The notes below the pieces were generated by a model. The model did no database searches, was not told where the DNA came from, and saw only the letters and a list, made by a program, of their open reading frames with translations. Below are positions 52,513 to 61,306 of a stretch of 64,000 bases of DNA, piece after piece (the stretch's first letter is position 1; each line of letters starts with the position of its first letter). Made by a program: the position numbers and the translations under genes. Source of the stretch: Romboutsia hominis (GTDB taxonomy: Bacteria > Bacillota > Clostridia > Peptostreptococcales > Peptostreptococcaceae); NCBI RefSeq assembly GCF_900002575.1, contig NZ_LN650648.1:682001-746000 (forward strand). The letters are read 5' to 3'.

Positions 52513-53778
52513 ATGCAAAGTATGGCGGCTAAGCATTCTATATGGCCAAGAGAGAAAGATATAATATTTGATTTATCAGGGAGAGCTCAAAGAGCTGAAA
52601 AGAATATAGGAAGAGAAAATGTTATAAATGCTACTATAGGAGCATTAATGGATGACTATGGAAGATTAATAACTTTAGATACAGTTTATAGTGAGTATAA
52701 AAACTTAGAAAATGCAGAAATATCTGCTTATGCAGCACTTGAAGGTCAGCCAGATTATCTTGAAGCTGTTAAAAAAGTAGTTTTTAAAGATTACATGCCA
52801 AATAGTTATATAAGAGCAGTAGCATCTCCAGGAGGAAGTGGAGCTATAAAATTAGCTACTTGGAATTATACAAATCCAGGTGATGAAGTATTAACATCAG
52901 ATTGGTTTTGGAGTCCATATGTAAGCATTACAGAAGAAATAGGAAGAACGGTAGGAACTTATGAGTTATTTGATGAAAATAATAATTTCAACTTCAAATC
53001 ATTTAAAAAAGAATTTTTAAGAATAGCAGATAAACAAGAAAGAATATTTACAATTCTAAACACACCAGCACATAACCCAACAGGATATAGCATACCAGAT
53101 AATGAATGGGACAAAATAATAGGATTATCAAAAGAGGTAGCAGTAAATAAAGAAAAGAAGATAATATTATTTGTTGATATAGCGTATATTGATTTTGCTA
53201 GTGATGATAATGCTAGTAGAATGTTCTTTGAAAAGTTCTCAAACCTACCAGAAAATGTATTAGTTATAGTAGGATTTAGTATGTCTAAAGGATTTACAGC
53301 TTATGGCATGAGAATGGGAGCAGCAGTTTGTATAACTTCAAGTGAAAATGTAGCAGAAGAATTTTACTATGCTTGTGTACACTCTTGCAGAGCAAATTGG
53401 TCAAATTGCAATAGAGGAGCTATGGCAATTCTTTCCAATATAGTAAATAATTCAGAGAAGTTTAAGAAATATAATGAGGAAAAAAATACGTATAAGGAAA
53501 TGTTAAAAAGAAGAGCTAATGCATTTGTAGAAGAAGCTGAAAAAGTAGGGCTTGATATACTTCCATATAGAGATGGATTTTTTGTAAGTATACCTTGTGA
53601 AAATTCAAGAGAAGTATGCGAGGAATTAACTAAAGATAATGTATATATGGTACCTTTAAAAGCAGGGCTTAGATTTGCTGTTTGTGCAGTAAATGAAAAC
53701 AAATGTAAGATAGCACCAAGTATAATCAAAAATGCGCTTGAATATGTAAAAAGTCAGAAGTTGGTAGAAAATAGATAA
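52513..53778 (+). CDS. PLP-dependent aminotransferase (aromatic/branched type)
   Basis: A 421-residue fold-type I aminotransferase. Landmarks: SPGGSGAIKLATWNY (cofactor-binding turn), NTPAHNPTGYS, LFVDIAYIDFA (PLP-binding Asp/Tyr) and FSMSKGFTAYGMRMG with the Schiff-base lysine, then the C-terminal Arg that binds the substrate carboxylate (GLRFAVCAV). It is the first gene after the sigma-54 promoter and is followed by iorA and iorB; it should supply the 2-oxoacid from an aromatic or branched amino acid. Confidence 0.88.
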   Translation: MQSMAAKHSIWPREKDIIFDLSGRAQRAEKNIGRENVINATIGALMDDYGRLITLDTVYSEYKNLENAEISAYAALEGQPDYLEAVKKVVFKDYMPNSYIRAVASPGGSGAIKLATWNYTNPGDEVLTSDWFWSPYVSITEEIGRTVGTYELFDENNNFNFKSFKKEFLRIADKQERIFTILNTPAHNPTGYSIPDNEWDKIIGLSKEVAVNKEKKIILFVDIAYIDFASDDNASRMFFEKFSNLPENVLVIVGFSMSKGFTAYGMRMGAAVCITSSENVAEEFYYACVHSCRANWSNCNRGAMAILSNIVNNSEKFKKYNEEKNTYKEMLKRRANAFVEEAEKVGLDILPYRDGFFVSIPCENSREVCEELTKDNVYMVPLKAGLRFAVCAVNENKCKIAPSIIKNALEYVKSQKLVENR

Positions 53779-53860
53779 TAATACTAAATGTATTATATAT
53801 AAATTAGTTAAAAATATAAGGGAAATAGATTTAAAACTAAGATATATGGGGGAATTTAAT

Positions 53861-55660
53861 ATGAAAAAACTAATGACTGGTAATGAAGCCATAGCTCGTG
53901 GAGCGTATGAAGCTGGTGTAAAATATGCATCTGCTTATCCTGGAACTCCAAGTACAGAAATATTAGAAAATATAGCTACATATAAAGATTCAATAGTAGC
54001 TGAGTGGGCACCAAATGAAAAGGTTGCACTTGAAGCTGCAATAGGAGGATCTATTGCAGGTGCTAGAACAATAGCATCTATGAAACATGTTGGACTTAAC
54101 GTTGCAGCAGACCCATTATTTACATTTGCATATACTGGAGTAAATGGGGGAATGATATTAGTTTCTGCTGATGAACCAGGAATGCATTCTTCTCAAAATG
54201 AACAAGATAACAGAAATTATGCTAAATTTGCAAAAATTGCCTTATTTGAGCCATCAAATAGCCAAGAAGCTAAGGATATGATAAAAGAAGCATATAGAGT
54301 AAGTGAAGAATTTGATAGTCCAGTATTATATAGAGTTACAACTAGATTATGTCACTCAAAGGGAATAGTAGAGTGCAGTGATAGAGTAGAAGTTGGAATA
54401 AAAGATTATGTTAAAAATCCTCAAAAAACATTAACAGTACCAGCACATGCAAGAGTACTTAGACATTCAGTAGAAGAAAGATTAGAAAAACTAGAAGAAT
54501 ATTCTAATAATACTTCTTTAAATTATTGTGAAATGAATGATAGCAAAGTAGGTGTAATAGCATCAGGAATGTGTTATATGTTTGCTAAAGAAGTATTTAA
54601 AAATGATGCATCATATATGAAGCTAGGATTTACAAATCCATTACCTATAGAAAGAATAAAAGAGTTTGCATCTAATGTTGAAAAAATATATGTAATAGAA
54701 GAGAATGATCCATTTATAGAAGATCAACTAAAAGCAGCTGGTATAGATTGTATAGGTAAAGACTTATTCCCTAAAATGGGAGAAATGACTCCAGATGTTC
54801 TTAGAAAAGCTGTATTTGGGAAAACAAACGATACAATAAAATATAATAAGGAATTAGTAGTGCCAAGACCTCCAGGTCTATGTGCAGGATGTCCACACAG
54901 GGGATTTTTCTATGAGTTAGGAAAGAGAAAAAATGTATTAGTATCAGGAGATATAGGATGTTATACATTAGGATTTGCACCTCCATATAATGCTATGGAT
55001 ACAGTAGTATGTATGGGAGCTAGTTTAAGTGCAGGTCATGGAGCTCAAAAAGTATTTAATATGAAAAAAGATAACGAAATGAGAGTAGTTGGTGTACTTG
55101 GTGACTCCACTTTCTTCCATACAGGAATAAACTCATTATTAGATGTAGTATACAACAAAGGTAATTCAATATCTGTAATATTAGATAATAGAATAACTGG
55201 AATGACAGGGCATCAACAAAACCCAGGAACAGGGTATACATTACAAGGAGAGGTTACTGAAATAGTTGATATAGAAGGTTTAGTTAGAGCTTGTGGTGTT
55301 AAGCAAGTTAGAACAATAGATCCAAATAACTTAAAAGAAGTAAAAGAGACGCTAGATTGGGCATTTGAATTAGATGAACCTTCAGTAATAATAACTAGAT
55401 GGCCATGTGTACTTAAGAGATTCTCTAAAGAAGACATAGAAGAATTTAACAATCCATTTACAAATAAATGTGATATAGATAAAGATGCTTGCATAGGATG
55501 TAAGATATGTATGAAAACAGGTTGTCCTGCTATATCATTTGACAAGGATGAAAAAAAAGTAAATATAGATAAAAATCAATGTGTAGGATGTAATGTATGT
55601 TCTCAAGTATGTCCTAAAGATGCAATATCTAATAATGGATTAGCTAAGGAGGTAAACTAA
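53861..55660 (+). CDS. iorA: Indolepyruvate ferredoxin oxidoreductase, alpha subunit
   Basis: A 599-residue TPP enzyme subunit that decarboxylates aryl or branched 2-oxoacids to acyl-CoA while reducing ferredoxin. Order: pyrimidine-binding domain (AYPGTPSTEILENIA), middle domain, TPP domain (CPHRGFFYELGKR, DIGCYTLG, GDSTFFHTGINSLLD), and two C-terminal [4Fe-4S] motifs (CIGCKIC..GCP and CVGCNVCSQVCP). I chose ATG 53861, 6 bases after ATGGGGGA; the in-frame ATG at 53846 is in that site. iorB follows after one base. Confidence 0.95.
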   Translation: MKKLMTGNEAIARGAYEAGVKYASAYPGTPSTEILENIATYKDSIVAEWAPNEKVALEAAIGGSIAGARTIASMKHVGLNVAADPLFTFAYTGVNGGMILVSADEPGMHSSQNEQDNRNYAKFAKIALFEPSNSQEAKDMIKEAYRVSEEFDSPVLYRVTTRLCHSKGIVECSDRVEVGIKDYVKNPQKTLTVPAHARVLRHSVEERLEKLEEYSNNTSLNYCEMNDSKVGVIASGMCYMFAKEVFKNDASYMKLGFTNPLPIERIKEFASNVEKIYVIEENDPFIEDQLKAAGIDCIGKDLFPKMGEMTPDVLRKAVFGKTNDTIKYNKELVVPRPPGLCAGCPHRGFFYELGKRKNVLVSGDIGCYTLGFAPPYNAMDTVVCMGASLSAGHGAQKVFNMKKDNEMRVVGVLGDSTFFHTGINSLLDVVYNKGNSISVILDNRITGMTGHQQNPGTGYTLQGEVTEIVDIEGLVRACGVKQVRTIDPNNLKEVKETLDWAFELDEPSVIITRWPCVLKRFSKEDIEEFNNPFTNKCDIDKDACIGCKICMKTGCPAISFDKDEKKVNIDKNQCVGCNVCSQVCPKDAISNNGLAKEVN

Positions 55661-55661
55661 T

Positions 55662-56249
55662 ATGACAAAAAGTATACTTTTAGTTGGAGTAGGTGGGCAA
55701 GGAACTATACTTGCTAGTAAATTATTAACTACAGGGCTTATGGAAGCTGGATATGATGTAAAAATGAGTGAGATACATGGAATGAGCCAAAGAGGAGGTT
55801 CTGTTTCCTCTCAAGTTAGATATGGATCTGAAGTATATTCTCCAGTTATAGAAATAGGTGGAGCTGACATATTAGTTTCTTTTGAAAAAATGGAAGCTTT
55901 AAGATGGTTAGAGTATTTAAAGCCAGGGGGAAAAATAATATACAATAACTATAGAATGGATTCTATGCCAATACTTACAGGAAAGGCCGAATACAAAGAA
56001 GAAGAAATAGAAAAAGAATTAGAAAGATTAAATGGAAGCTTGTTAAATGCAGCAGAAAAAGCACTAGAACTTGGGAATGCTAAAGTAATGAATATAATCC
56101 TTTTAGGTGCATTAGTTAAATCTATGAACTTAGAAGACATAAATTGGGAAAAAATAATAAAAGACAATGTAAAAGAAAAATTTGTAGATATAAATATAAA
56201 AGCATTTAATGAGGGGATGAAACTAGTAAGTAATGAAGCTTTAGCTTAA
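55662..56249 (+). CDS. iorB: Indolepyruvate ferredoxin oxidoreductase, beta subunit
   Basis: A 195-residue POR-gamma-type subunit: LLVGVGGQGTILASKLLTTG at the start, EIHGMSQRGGSVSSQVRYG in the middle and the helical C-terminus. It completes the CoA-binding and assembly part of the enzyme with IorA. AAGGAGG lies within the end of iorA. The presence of a ferredoxin-linked enzyme fits a strict anaerobe. Confidence 0.95.
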   Translation: MTKSILLVGVGGQGTILASKLLTTGLMEAGYDVKMSEIHGMSQRGGSVSSQVRYGSEVYSPVIEIGGADILVSFEKMEALRWLEYLKPGGKIIYNNYRMDSMPILTGKAEYKEEEIEKELERLNGSLLNAAEKALELGNAKVMNIILLGALVKSMNLEDINWEKIIKDNVKEKFVDINIKAFNEGMKLVSNEALA

Positions 56250-56281
56250 AAATCATAAAACACACAAATTTATATAAATAA

Positions 56282-56323
56282 AAATTAAGCTATTATAAGT
56301 TAATACTTATAGTAGCTTAATTT
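56282..56323 (+). terminator. Long hairpin between iorB and buk
   Basis: 19-bp arms (AAATTAAGCTATTATAAGT, one G-T pair) with a 4-base loop. A weak T stretch ends the stem. It could partly end the ior transcript or stabilise its 3' end, leaving buk with lower or separate expression. Confidence 0.55.
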
Positions 56324-56443
56324 AAATATACATTAAAATTAAGAATAATTATATTAATTTTATTTATAACTTATGGGGAAAAATTATAAATAGAAATTAG
56401 AATTATTTAATATATAACTTAAATAAAGGAAAAGGGGATTATT

Positions 56444-57529
56444 ATGAACTATAGAATATTAGCTATAAATCCGGGGTCTACATCAACTAAGATAGCAGTA
56501 TATGACAATGAAGAGCAATTGTTAGTAAAAGGAATAGATCATAAAGCAGAAGAAATAGCAAATTATGAAAGAATACAAGACCAATTTGAAATGAGAAAAC
56601 AAGAAGTATTAAAAGTACTAGCTGAAAATAATATAGATATAAATACTTTAAGTACTGTTGTAGGAAGAGGGGGACTACTTCCTCCAGTAAAATCAGGAGC
56701 ATATTTAGTAAATGATGAAATGATAGATAGACTAGTTAATAGACCTGTTATTGAACATGCATCTAATTTAGGAGCTATAATTTCTTATGAAATAGCAAAA
56801 TCTATAGGAGTAAATGCATACATATATGACTCAGTAGCTGTTGATGAATTTAATGATATAGCTAGATTATCGGGAATTAAAAATATGGATAGAGAAAGTC
56901 TAAGTCATGCACTTAACTCTAGAGCTATGGCTATAAAGTTTGCAAAAGACAATAATAAAAAATATAATGAACTTAATATAATCGTTGCTCATTTAGGTGG
57001 GGGCATAACTGTAAGTGTTCATGAAAAAGGAAAAATGATCGATATTGTATCAGATGATGAAGGACCATTTTCACCAGAAAGATCAGGTAGGGTTCCTTGT
57101 AAAAAATTAATAAATACATGTTTTTCTGGGAATTACACACATAAAGAAATGTTAAAGATGATAAGAGGAAAAGGTGGAATAGTTTCTTACTTAGATACAG
57201 TAGATGTTAGAGAAGTGGAAAAAATGATGGAAGAAGGAAATAAAGAAGCTAAATTAGTACATGATGCTATGTGTTATCAAGTATCTAAAGCAATAGGTGA
57301 ATTAGCTACAGTTGTAGAAGGAAAAGTAGATGCAATAATATTGACAGGTGGAATAGCTTACTCTAAGCTTGTAACAAAACATATAAAGAGAAGAGTAGAG
57401 TTTATATCTCATGTAGAAATAATGCCAGGAGAAAATGAACTAGATTCATTAGCACTTGGTACATTAAGAGTTTTAAATAATGAAGAAACTGCAAGAGAGT
57501 ATAAAGAAGAAATATTAGCTAATGCATAA
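56444..57529 (+). CDS. buk: Butyrate (acyl) kinase
   Basis: A 361-residue member of the acetokinase family, butyrate-kinase branch. ATP-binding and catalytic motifs: ILAINPGSTSTKIAVYDNEE, VVGRGGLLPPVKSGAY, SHALNSRAMAIKFA, IVAHLGGGITVSVHEKGK and ILTGGIAYSKL. It makes ATP from an acyl phosphate. No phosphotransbutyrylase is next to it. With the ior operon upstream the substrate may be a branched or aryl acyl phosphate, but this is inference. Confidence 0.95.
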   Translation: MNYRILAINPGSTSTKIAVYDNEEQLLVKGIDHKAEEIANYERIQDQFEMRKQEVLKVLAENNIDINTLSTVVGRGGLLPPVKSGAYLVNDEMIDRLVNRPVIEHASNLGAIISYEIAKSIGVNAYIYDSVAVDEFNDIARLSGIKNMDRESLSHALNSRAMAIKFAKDNNKKYNELNIIVAHLGGGITVSVHEKGKMIDIVSDDEGPFSPERSGRVPCKKLINTCFSGNYTHKEMLKMIRGKGGIVSYLDTVDVREVEKMMEEGNKEAKLVHDAMCYQVSKAIGELATVVEGKVDAIILTGGIAYSKLVTKHIKRRVEFISHVEIMPGENELDSLALGTLRVLNNEETAREYKEEILANA

Positions 57530-57596
57530 ATATGTTATAAATTTAAATAGATTTCAACTATAATACATATTAATTAGTTTTTATTGATATTATGGA

Positions 57597-57626
57597 AAAA
57601 TCACTGGATAAATATCCAGTGATTTT
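57597..57626 (+). terminator. Intrinsic terminator after buk
   Basis: 14-bp arms (AAAATCACTGGATA) with a 2-base centre; the 3' arm ends in TTTT. A-rich on the left, so it may also act for the converging gene. Confidence 0.8.
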
Positions 57627-57651
57627 AGTTTAAGTAAATATTAAAATATAA

Positions 57652-57954
57652 TTATTTAGATATGAAAGTTTCACAGCTTGCATCTTGTTCGTTTATTTGA
57701 ACTTTCTCAGCTTTACATGCTTTACTAACATTATATTTACATTTCTCAGCTTGACATATTATATTTTCAGGTGTTATATATTCATCATTAGTACTATTTG
57801 TAAAAGATCCAAAAGAACCTTCAACAAAAGTTGAACAAGTAGTTTGAGATGTAGAATCTGCGCTACTACCAGCAACATTTATGCCACCGGCAAAGCATTT
57901 TCTACTTTTATTATATGCACAGTTAGTTGCAGAACAATTTAAATTTTCATTCAT
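57652..57954 (-). CDS. Tandem DUF1540 protein
   Basis: A 100-residue protein with two DUF1540 domains: LNCSATNCAYNKSRKCFAGG through CSTF, and IICQAEKCKYNVSKACKAEK through CETF. Each has four cysteines in the order CxxxxCxxN....C....C, likely binding zinc. DUF1540 proteins are common in spore formers and their function is unknown. A CTAGGAGG site precedes the ATG. A paralogue lies 107 bases upstream on the same strand. Confidence 0.88.
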   Translation of the reverse strand: MNENLNCSATNCAYNKSRKCFAGGINVAGSSADSTSQTTCSTFVEGSFGSFTNSTNDEYITPENIICQAEKCKYNVSKACKAEKVQINEQDASCETFISK

Positions 57955-58061
57955 AATTACATACCTCCTAAAATTATCTTCTAGGTTAGTATGTGAAAAA
58001 TAAAAGAAAATATAACTTATATATTACAATTAAAGAATTATAATTAATCTATTTATAGCTA

Positions 58062-58367
58062 CTATCTAGGACAAAATGTTTCACAACTTTGATTTTCGTT
58101 GTTTATTTGAACACTTAATGCAACACAAGAACCTCCGTCATTATGTTTACATCCTTTAGCTTGGCAAGCTATATTATAAGTTTTAGCATAGTCTTCATTA
58201 CTAGTTGAGTTAGTAAGAGTTGCATTTTTTCTATCTTCAAAAGTTAGACAGTGGGTACCATTTGTATTTGATGCTATAGAACCTGAGATATTTATACCGT
58301 TAGCATAGCAATTACTACATTTATTATAAAAACATGTAGATGCTAGACATATTAAATTTCCATTCAT
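58062..58367 (-). CDS. Tandem DUF1540 protein, paralogue
   Basis: A 101-residue protein of the same build: ICLASTCFYNKCSNCYANG then CLTF, and IACQAKGCKHNDGGSCVAL then CETF. Start and upstream region (CTAGGAGGTATATTAATTATG-like, split CTAGGAGG plus ATG) closely match its neighbour's, so the two arose by tandem duplication, including the ribosome site. I chose ATG 58367; the frame is open further upstream but without a site. Confidence 0.88.
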   Translation of the reverse strand: MNGNLICLASTCFYNKCSNCYANGINISGSIASNTNGTHCLTFEDRKNATLTNSTSNEDYAKTYNIACQAKGCKHNDGGSCVALSVQINNENQSCETFCPR

Positions 58368-58444
58368 AATTAATATACCTCCTAGAATTTTATCTAGTTT
58401 AGTATGTGAAAAAAGTAAAGATTTAATCCATTTAAGGTGTATAT

Positions 58445-58870
58445 TTATTCTAGGCAATTGTCACATAAAACTGCGACATCTTCTAAAGTTTCTCTGCCCA
58501 AATTTTTATTAATATGATACACATCTAAGTTGTGTTCTTGTCCACAAATAGAACAAGTGTAATCATTTTCTCTAAGTGCGTAATCTTTAAATATTTGCCA
58601 ATGTATGCTATTTAAGTATTCCTTATACTTAACTTTAAGGCATGCCTCTAAATATTCACTATATAGATTATCTAAGTCAAAGCTAGTTAGATTAGAATAT
58701 TCACATTCAAAATAATCACAATCATTATATAAATTAGGCAGTGAATCTAGCAATATACATTTTATATTATATTTGTAATTTTCATCAGGACCATCTAGAG
58801 AAAGATGAGTACAATAAGAACAGCATTTCTTTGGTAATATTTCTTTAAGTTTCTCAACACTTTTATCCAT
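58445..58870 (-). CDS. HNH-endonuclease-like zinc protein
   Basis: A 141-residue protein. The C-terminal third is an HNH fold: YTCSICGQEHNLDVYHINKN (exactly 20), then LEDVAVLCDNC, giving two zinc CxxC pairs and the histidine of the beta-beta-alpha-metal site. The N-terminal part has a second cysteine cluster (KKCCSYCTHLS, then CILL and CDYFEC). HNH proteins usually cut DNA; no phage or restriction genes adjoin. It lies next to two DUF1540 genes on the same strand. Confidence 0.8.
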   Translation of the reverse strand: MDKSVEKLKEILPKKCCSYCTHLSLDGPDENYKYNIKCILLDSLPNLYNDCDYFECEYSNLTSFDLDNLYSEYLEACLKVKYKEYLNSIHWQIFKDYALRENDYTCSICGQEHNLDVYHINKNLGRETLEDVAVLCDNCLE

Positions 58871-59046
58871 ATGTAACCTCCAATAATTTATATACTTTAA
58901 GAAACAATATATAGCAATACTGAGAATTCATTGATAAATACTCTTTATAAGATATATTAAAAAATAGTGAAATATATTCTATAAATAAAGGGTTTTATAA
59001 AAAAATAAAGTAATTATGTTATATTAATTAAAACTAGGGTGATGAA

Positions 59047-60246
59047 ATGAGAACTTATAATTTTGAAAGGGTAAGAGAAGATTCATACAACGAACTGGAA
59101 AAAAAGAAAAAAGAAATGAAATATATAAATAGATTAAATTTTAAAATAGAAAAAGAGCAAATGTATATAAGAGAAACTTCAAATAAAGAGTATGACAATT
59201 TATATAATATATATGATGAAGAAAAGCTCTATAATTTAAGAATACACAAAAAAAGTATTGATAAATTTTCTAGTGAAGAAAGAAATGAAAAAAAATTAAT
59301 AAATTTAAAAGTATTGTATTGTGAATTTAAAGAATGTAGGTTTGAAAATATAGAATTTATAGGATGTATATTTATAGGAAATGTATTTTTAAAATGTGAT
59401 TTTGAAAATGTAATATTTAAAGATTGCAAATTTTATAATGAAGAAGATGATATAAATATATTTAAAGATGAATGTAAGCTTAGAGAGGTTAGATTTAATA
59501 ATAGTAATATAGAAAAAATAAAATTTGAAAACATAGGTTTAAAAAATGTATATATAAAAGAAAGTAATCTAAATGGTTCTATATTTAATAAATGTATAAT
59601 GAAAGAGGTTATAATTTGTGACAGTGATTTAAGTTCTATTAAAATATTACGTCCTAAGCATTTAGATATATCTTTTGAAGATTATTATTTAAGTAAATTT
59701 GATGAGCATACATTTATAGATAAAGTTGACCTAAAGAAAAAAGATAAAAATGAGTATATAGATATATGCAAAGTATATAAGGATATATCAACAAAATTTG
59801 AAGCTAATAGATTATCAAATATAGGTGGAGAATATTATTATATAGCTAAGTTAATAGAGAAAAATGGTTTAAAAGGAATAGCGAAGTTAAAATCCATGAT
59901 ATACTGGGCACTTTGTGGCTATGGAGAACGTCCAACATATGCGCTTATAACATCTTTAGAAATTGTATTAGTATTTGCTATATTATATATGATAACAGGT
60001 CTTAATATAGGTGGGGAATTAGTAAATTATAAAAGTGCATTAAGGGGAAATGTAGATGTAGCTTCTATAAATAAAGACTTCATTAACTCATTGTATTTTA
60101 GTATAGTAACTTTTACAACAGTTGGATACGGAGATATAACGCCAGTAGGATTTTTTAGTACTTTATTATCTGCAATAGAAATGCTTTTAGGTGTTACTAT
60201 GGTTGGTATTTGGACAGCTACATTGTCTAGAAAGATAACAAAATAG
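59047..60246 (+). CDS. Pentapeptide-repeat protein fused to a two-helix K+ channel
   Basis: A 399-residue fusion. Residues about 1-80 are helical and charged. About 85-205 contain pentapeptide-like repeats (CEFKECRFENIEFIGCIFIG, CDFENVIFKDCKF, SNLNGSIFNKCIM), forming a quadrilateral beta helix. About 240-290 is a linker, then two membrane helices (about 298-320 and 370-394) surround a pore loop with the selectivity filter TTVGYGD. It should be a potassium channel with a cytoplasmic N-terminal pentapeptide domain acting as sensor or anchor. It stands alone and starts 4 bases after GGTGATGA. Confidence 0.88.
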   Translation: MRTYNFERVREDSYNELEKKKKEMKYINRLNFKIEKEQMYIRETSNKEYDNLYNIYDEEKLYNLRIHKKSIDKFSSEERNEKKLINLKVLYCEFKECRFENIEFIGCIFIGNVFLKCDFENVIFKDCKFYNEEDDINIFKDECKLREVRFNNSNIEKIKFENIGLKNVYIKESNLNGSIFNKCIMKEVIICDSDLSSIKILRPKHLDISFEDYYLSKFDEHTFIDKVDLKKKDKNEYIDICKVYKDISTKFEANRLSNIGGEYYYIAKLIEKNGLKGIAKLKSMIYWALCGYGERPTYALITSLEIVLVFAILYMITGLNIGGELVNYKSALRGNVDVASINKDFINSLYFSIVTFTTVGYGDITPVGFFSTLLSAIEMLLGVTMVGIWTATLSRKITK

Positions 60247-60276
60247 AGGAAATTTAAACGTATATGTATATAAAAA

Positions 60277-60316
60277 ATGGATATAAGTTAGTTTACATAA
60301 AGCAACTTATATCCAT
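60277..60316 (-). terminator. Terminator of the HAD phosphatase gene
   Basis: 13-bp perfect arms (ATGGATATAAGTT) with a 14-base loop; on the minus strand the stem is followed by six T. Confidence 0.75.
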
Positions 60317-60330
60317 AAAGAAAGAATTAT

Positions 60331-60361
60331 ATTACATTATTAATATTACATTATTAATATT
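60331..60361. repeat. Short 14-bp tandem repeat
   Basis: ATTACATTATTAAT occurs twice directly in tandem, then ATT. It overlaps the 3' end of the HAD gene, changing its last codons at most. Confidence 0.6.
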
Positions 60362-61169
60362 TATTTAGTAAAAATTTATCTATAACATGTGCAACGCCAT
60401 GTTCATTATTTGTTTTAGTTACATAGTTTGCAATATTTTTTATGCTATCGCGAGCATTACCCATTGCTACACCAAGCCCTGCATACTCTATCATATGCTT
60501 GTCATTTTCTTCATCACCTACAGCTATAGCTTTATTTATAGATAAATCTATATTTTTACATAAAGCTTTAAGCGCATTTCCTTTATTAGCTTTTTTATTT
60601 AAAAATTCTAGGAAAAATGGAGCAGATCTGACAACTGTGTATTTATCAAAAAATTCTTGAGGTACATTTTTTATTATTTCTTCTAATTTTTCAGGTTCGT
60701 CAACAATCATAATCTTACAAAATGTCATGGTTTCATCTATTTCTTCTTCTGGTTTATAAACTAAAGGTATTTTATTTAAATTAGATTCTAAAACAGTATA
60801 TTTACTAGGTTTTTCGTTAGGTGTTACAACGTCAATTGGTGTACTTATATGAAGATAAGTATTAAGTTTTTTAGAAAGTTCATATATAGATTTAAAATCA
60901 TCGTAATTCATTTCTATATTAGATATAACTTTTTTAGTTTTAACTTCTTGAACAACAGCTCCGTTAAAGCATATAACATAGTCCCCTTCATCAGTCAAAT
61001 TAAGTTCTTCAAGTAGTGGAGTTACACCAGGTAGTGGTCTACCAGTAGATAAAACTACTTTATTCCCATTTTGTTTAGCTTCTTGGATAGAGTCAAAAAC
61101 CTCCTTTGTTATTTTTTTTTCGGTATTTAATAAAGTGCCATCAATATCTAGTGCTATTAATTTATACAT
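60354..61169 (-). CDS. Cof-type HAD-IIB sugar-phosphate phosphatase
   Basis: A 271-residue haloacid dehalogenase-like phosphatase. Motif I ALDIDGTLLN (nucleophile and acid Asp), motif II STGRP, motif III Lys (NKGNALKAL), motif IV VGDEENDKHMIEYAGLGVAM. The C2-type cap lies at about 85-185. Such enzymes release phosphate from sugar phosphates or flavin and pyridoxal phosphates. AGGAGG precedes the ATG. Single-gene unit. Confidence 0.93.
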   Translation of the reverse strand: MYKLIALDIDGTLLNTEKKITKEVFDSIQEAKQNGNKVVLSTGRPLPGVTPLLEELNLTDEGDYVICFNGAVVQEVKTKKVISNIEMNYDDFKSIYELSKKLNTYLHISTPIDVVTPNEKPSKYTVLESNLNKIPLVYKPEEEIDETMTFCKIMIVDEPEKLEEIIKNVPQEFFDKYTVVRSAPFFLEFLNKKANKGNALKALCKNIDLSINKAIAVGDEENDKHMIEYAGLGVAMGNARDSIKNIANYVTKTNNEHGVAHVIDKFLLNKY

Positions 61170-61306
61170 ATAATCCTCCTATGATATTTACATAAAGATA
61201 GTTATAATTATATCAATATATGCAGAATTTATATAGAGAAAATTAAAAAAGAGTGTATGCTATAATATAAATATTAAAAATAAATATAAATAAAGGAGAT
61301 ATTTCA

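Noticed and set aside
58445-58870. HNH gene as part of a restriction or phage module
   Set aside because: No methyltransferase, integrase, terminase or other phage gene is within reach, and base composition does not change.
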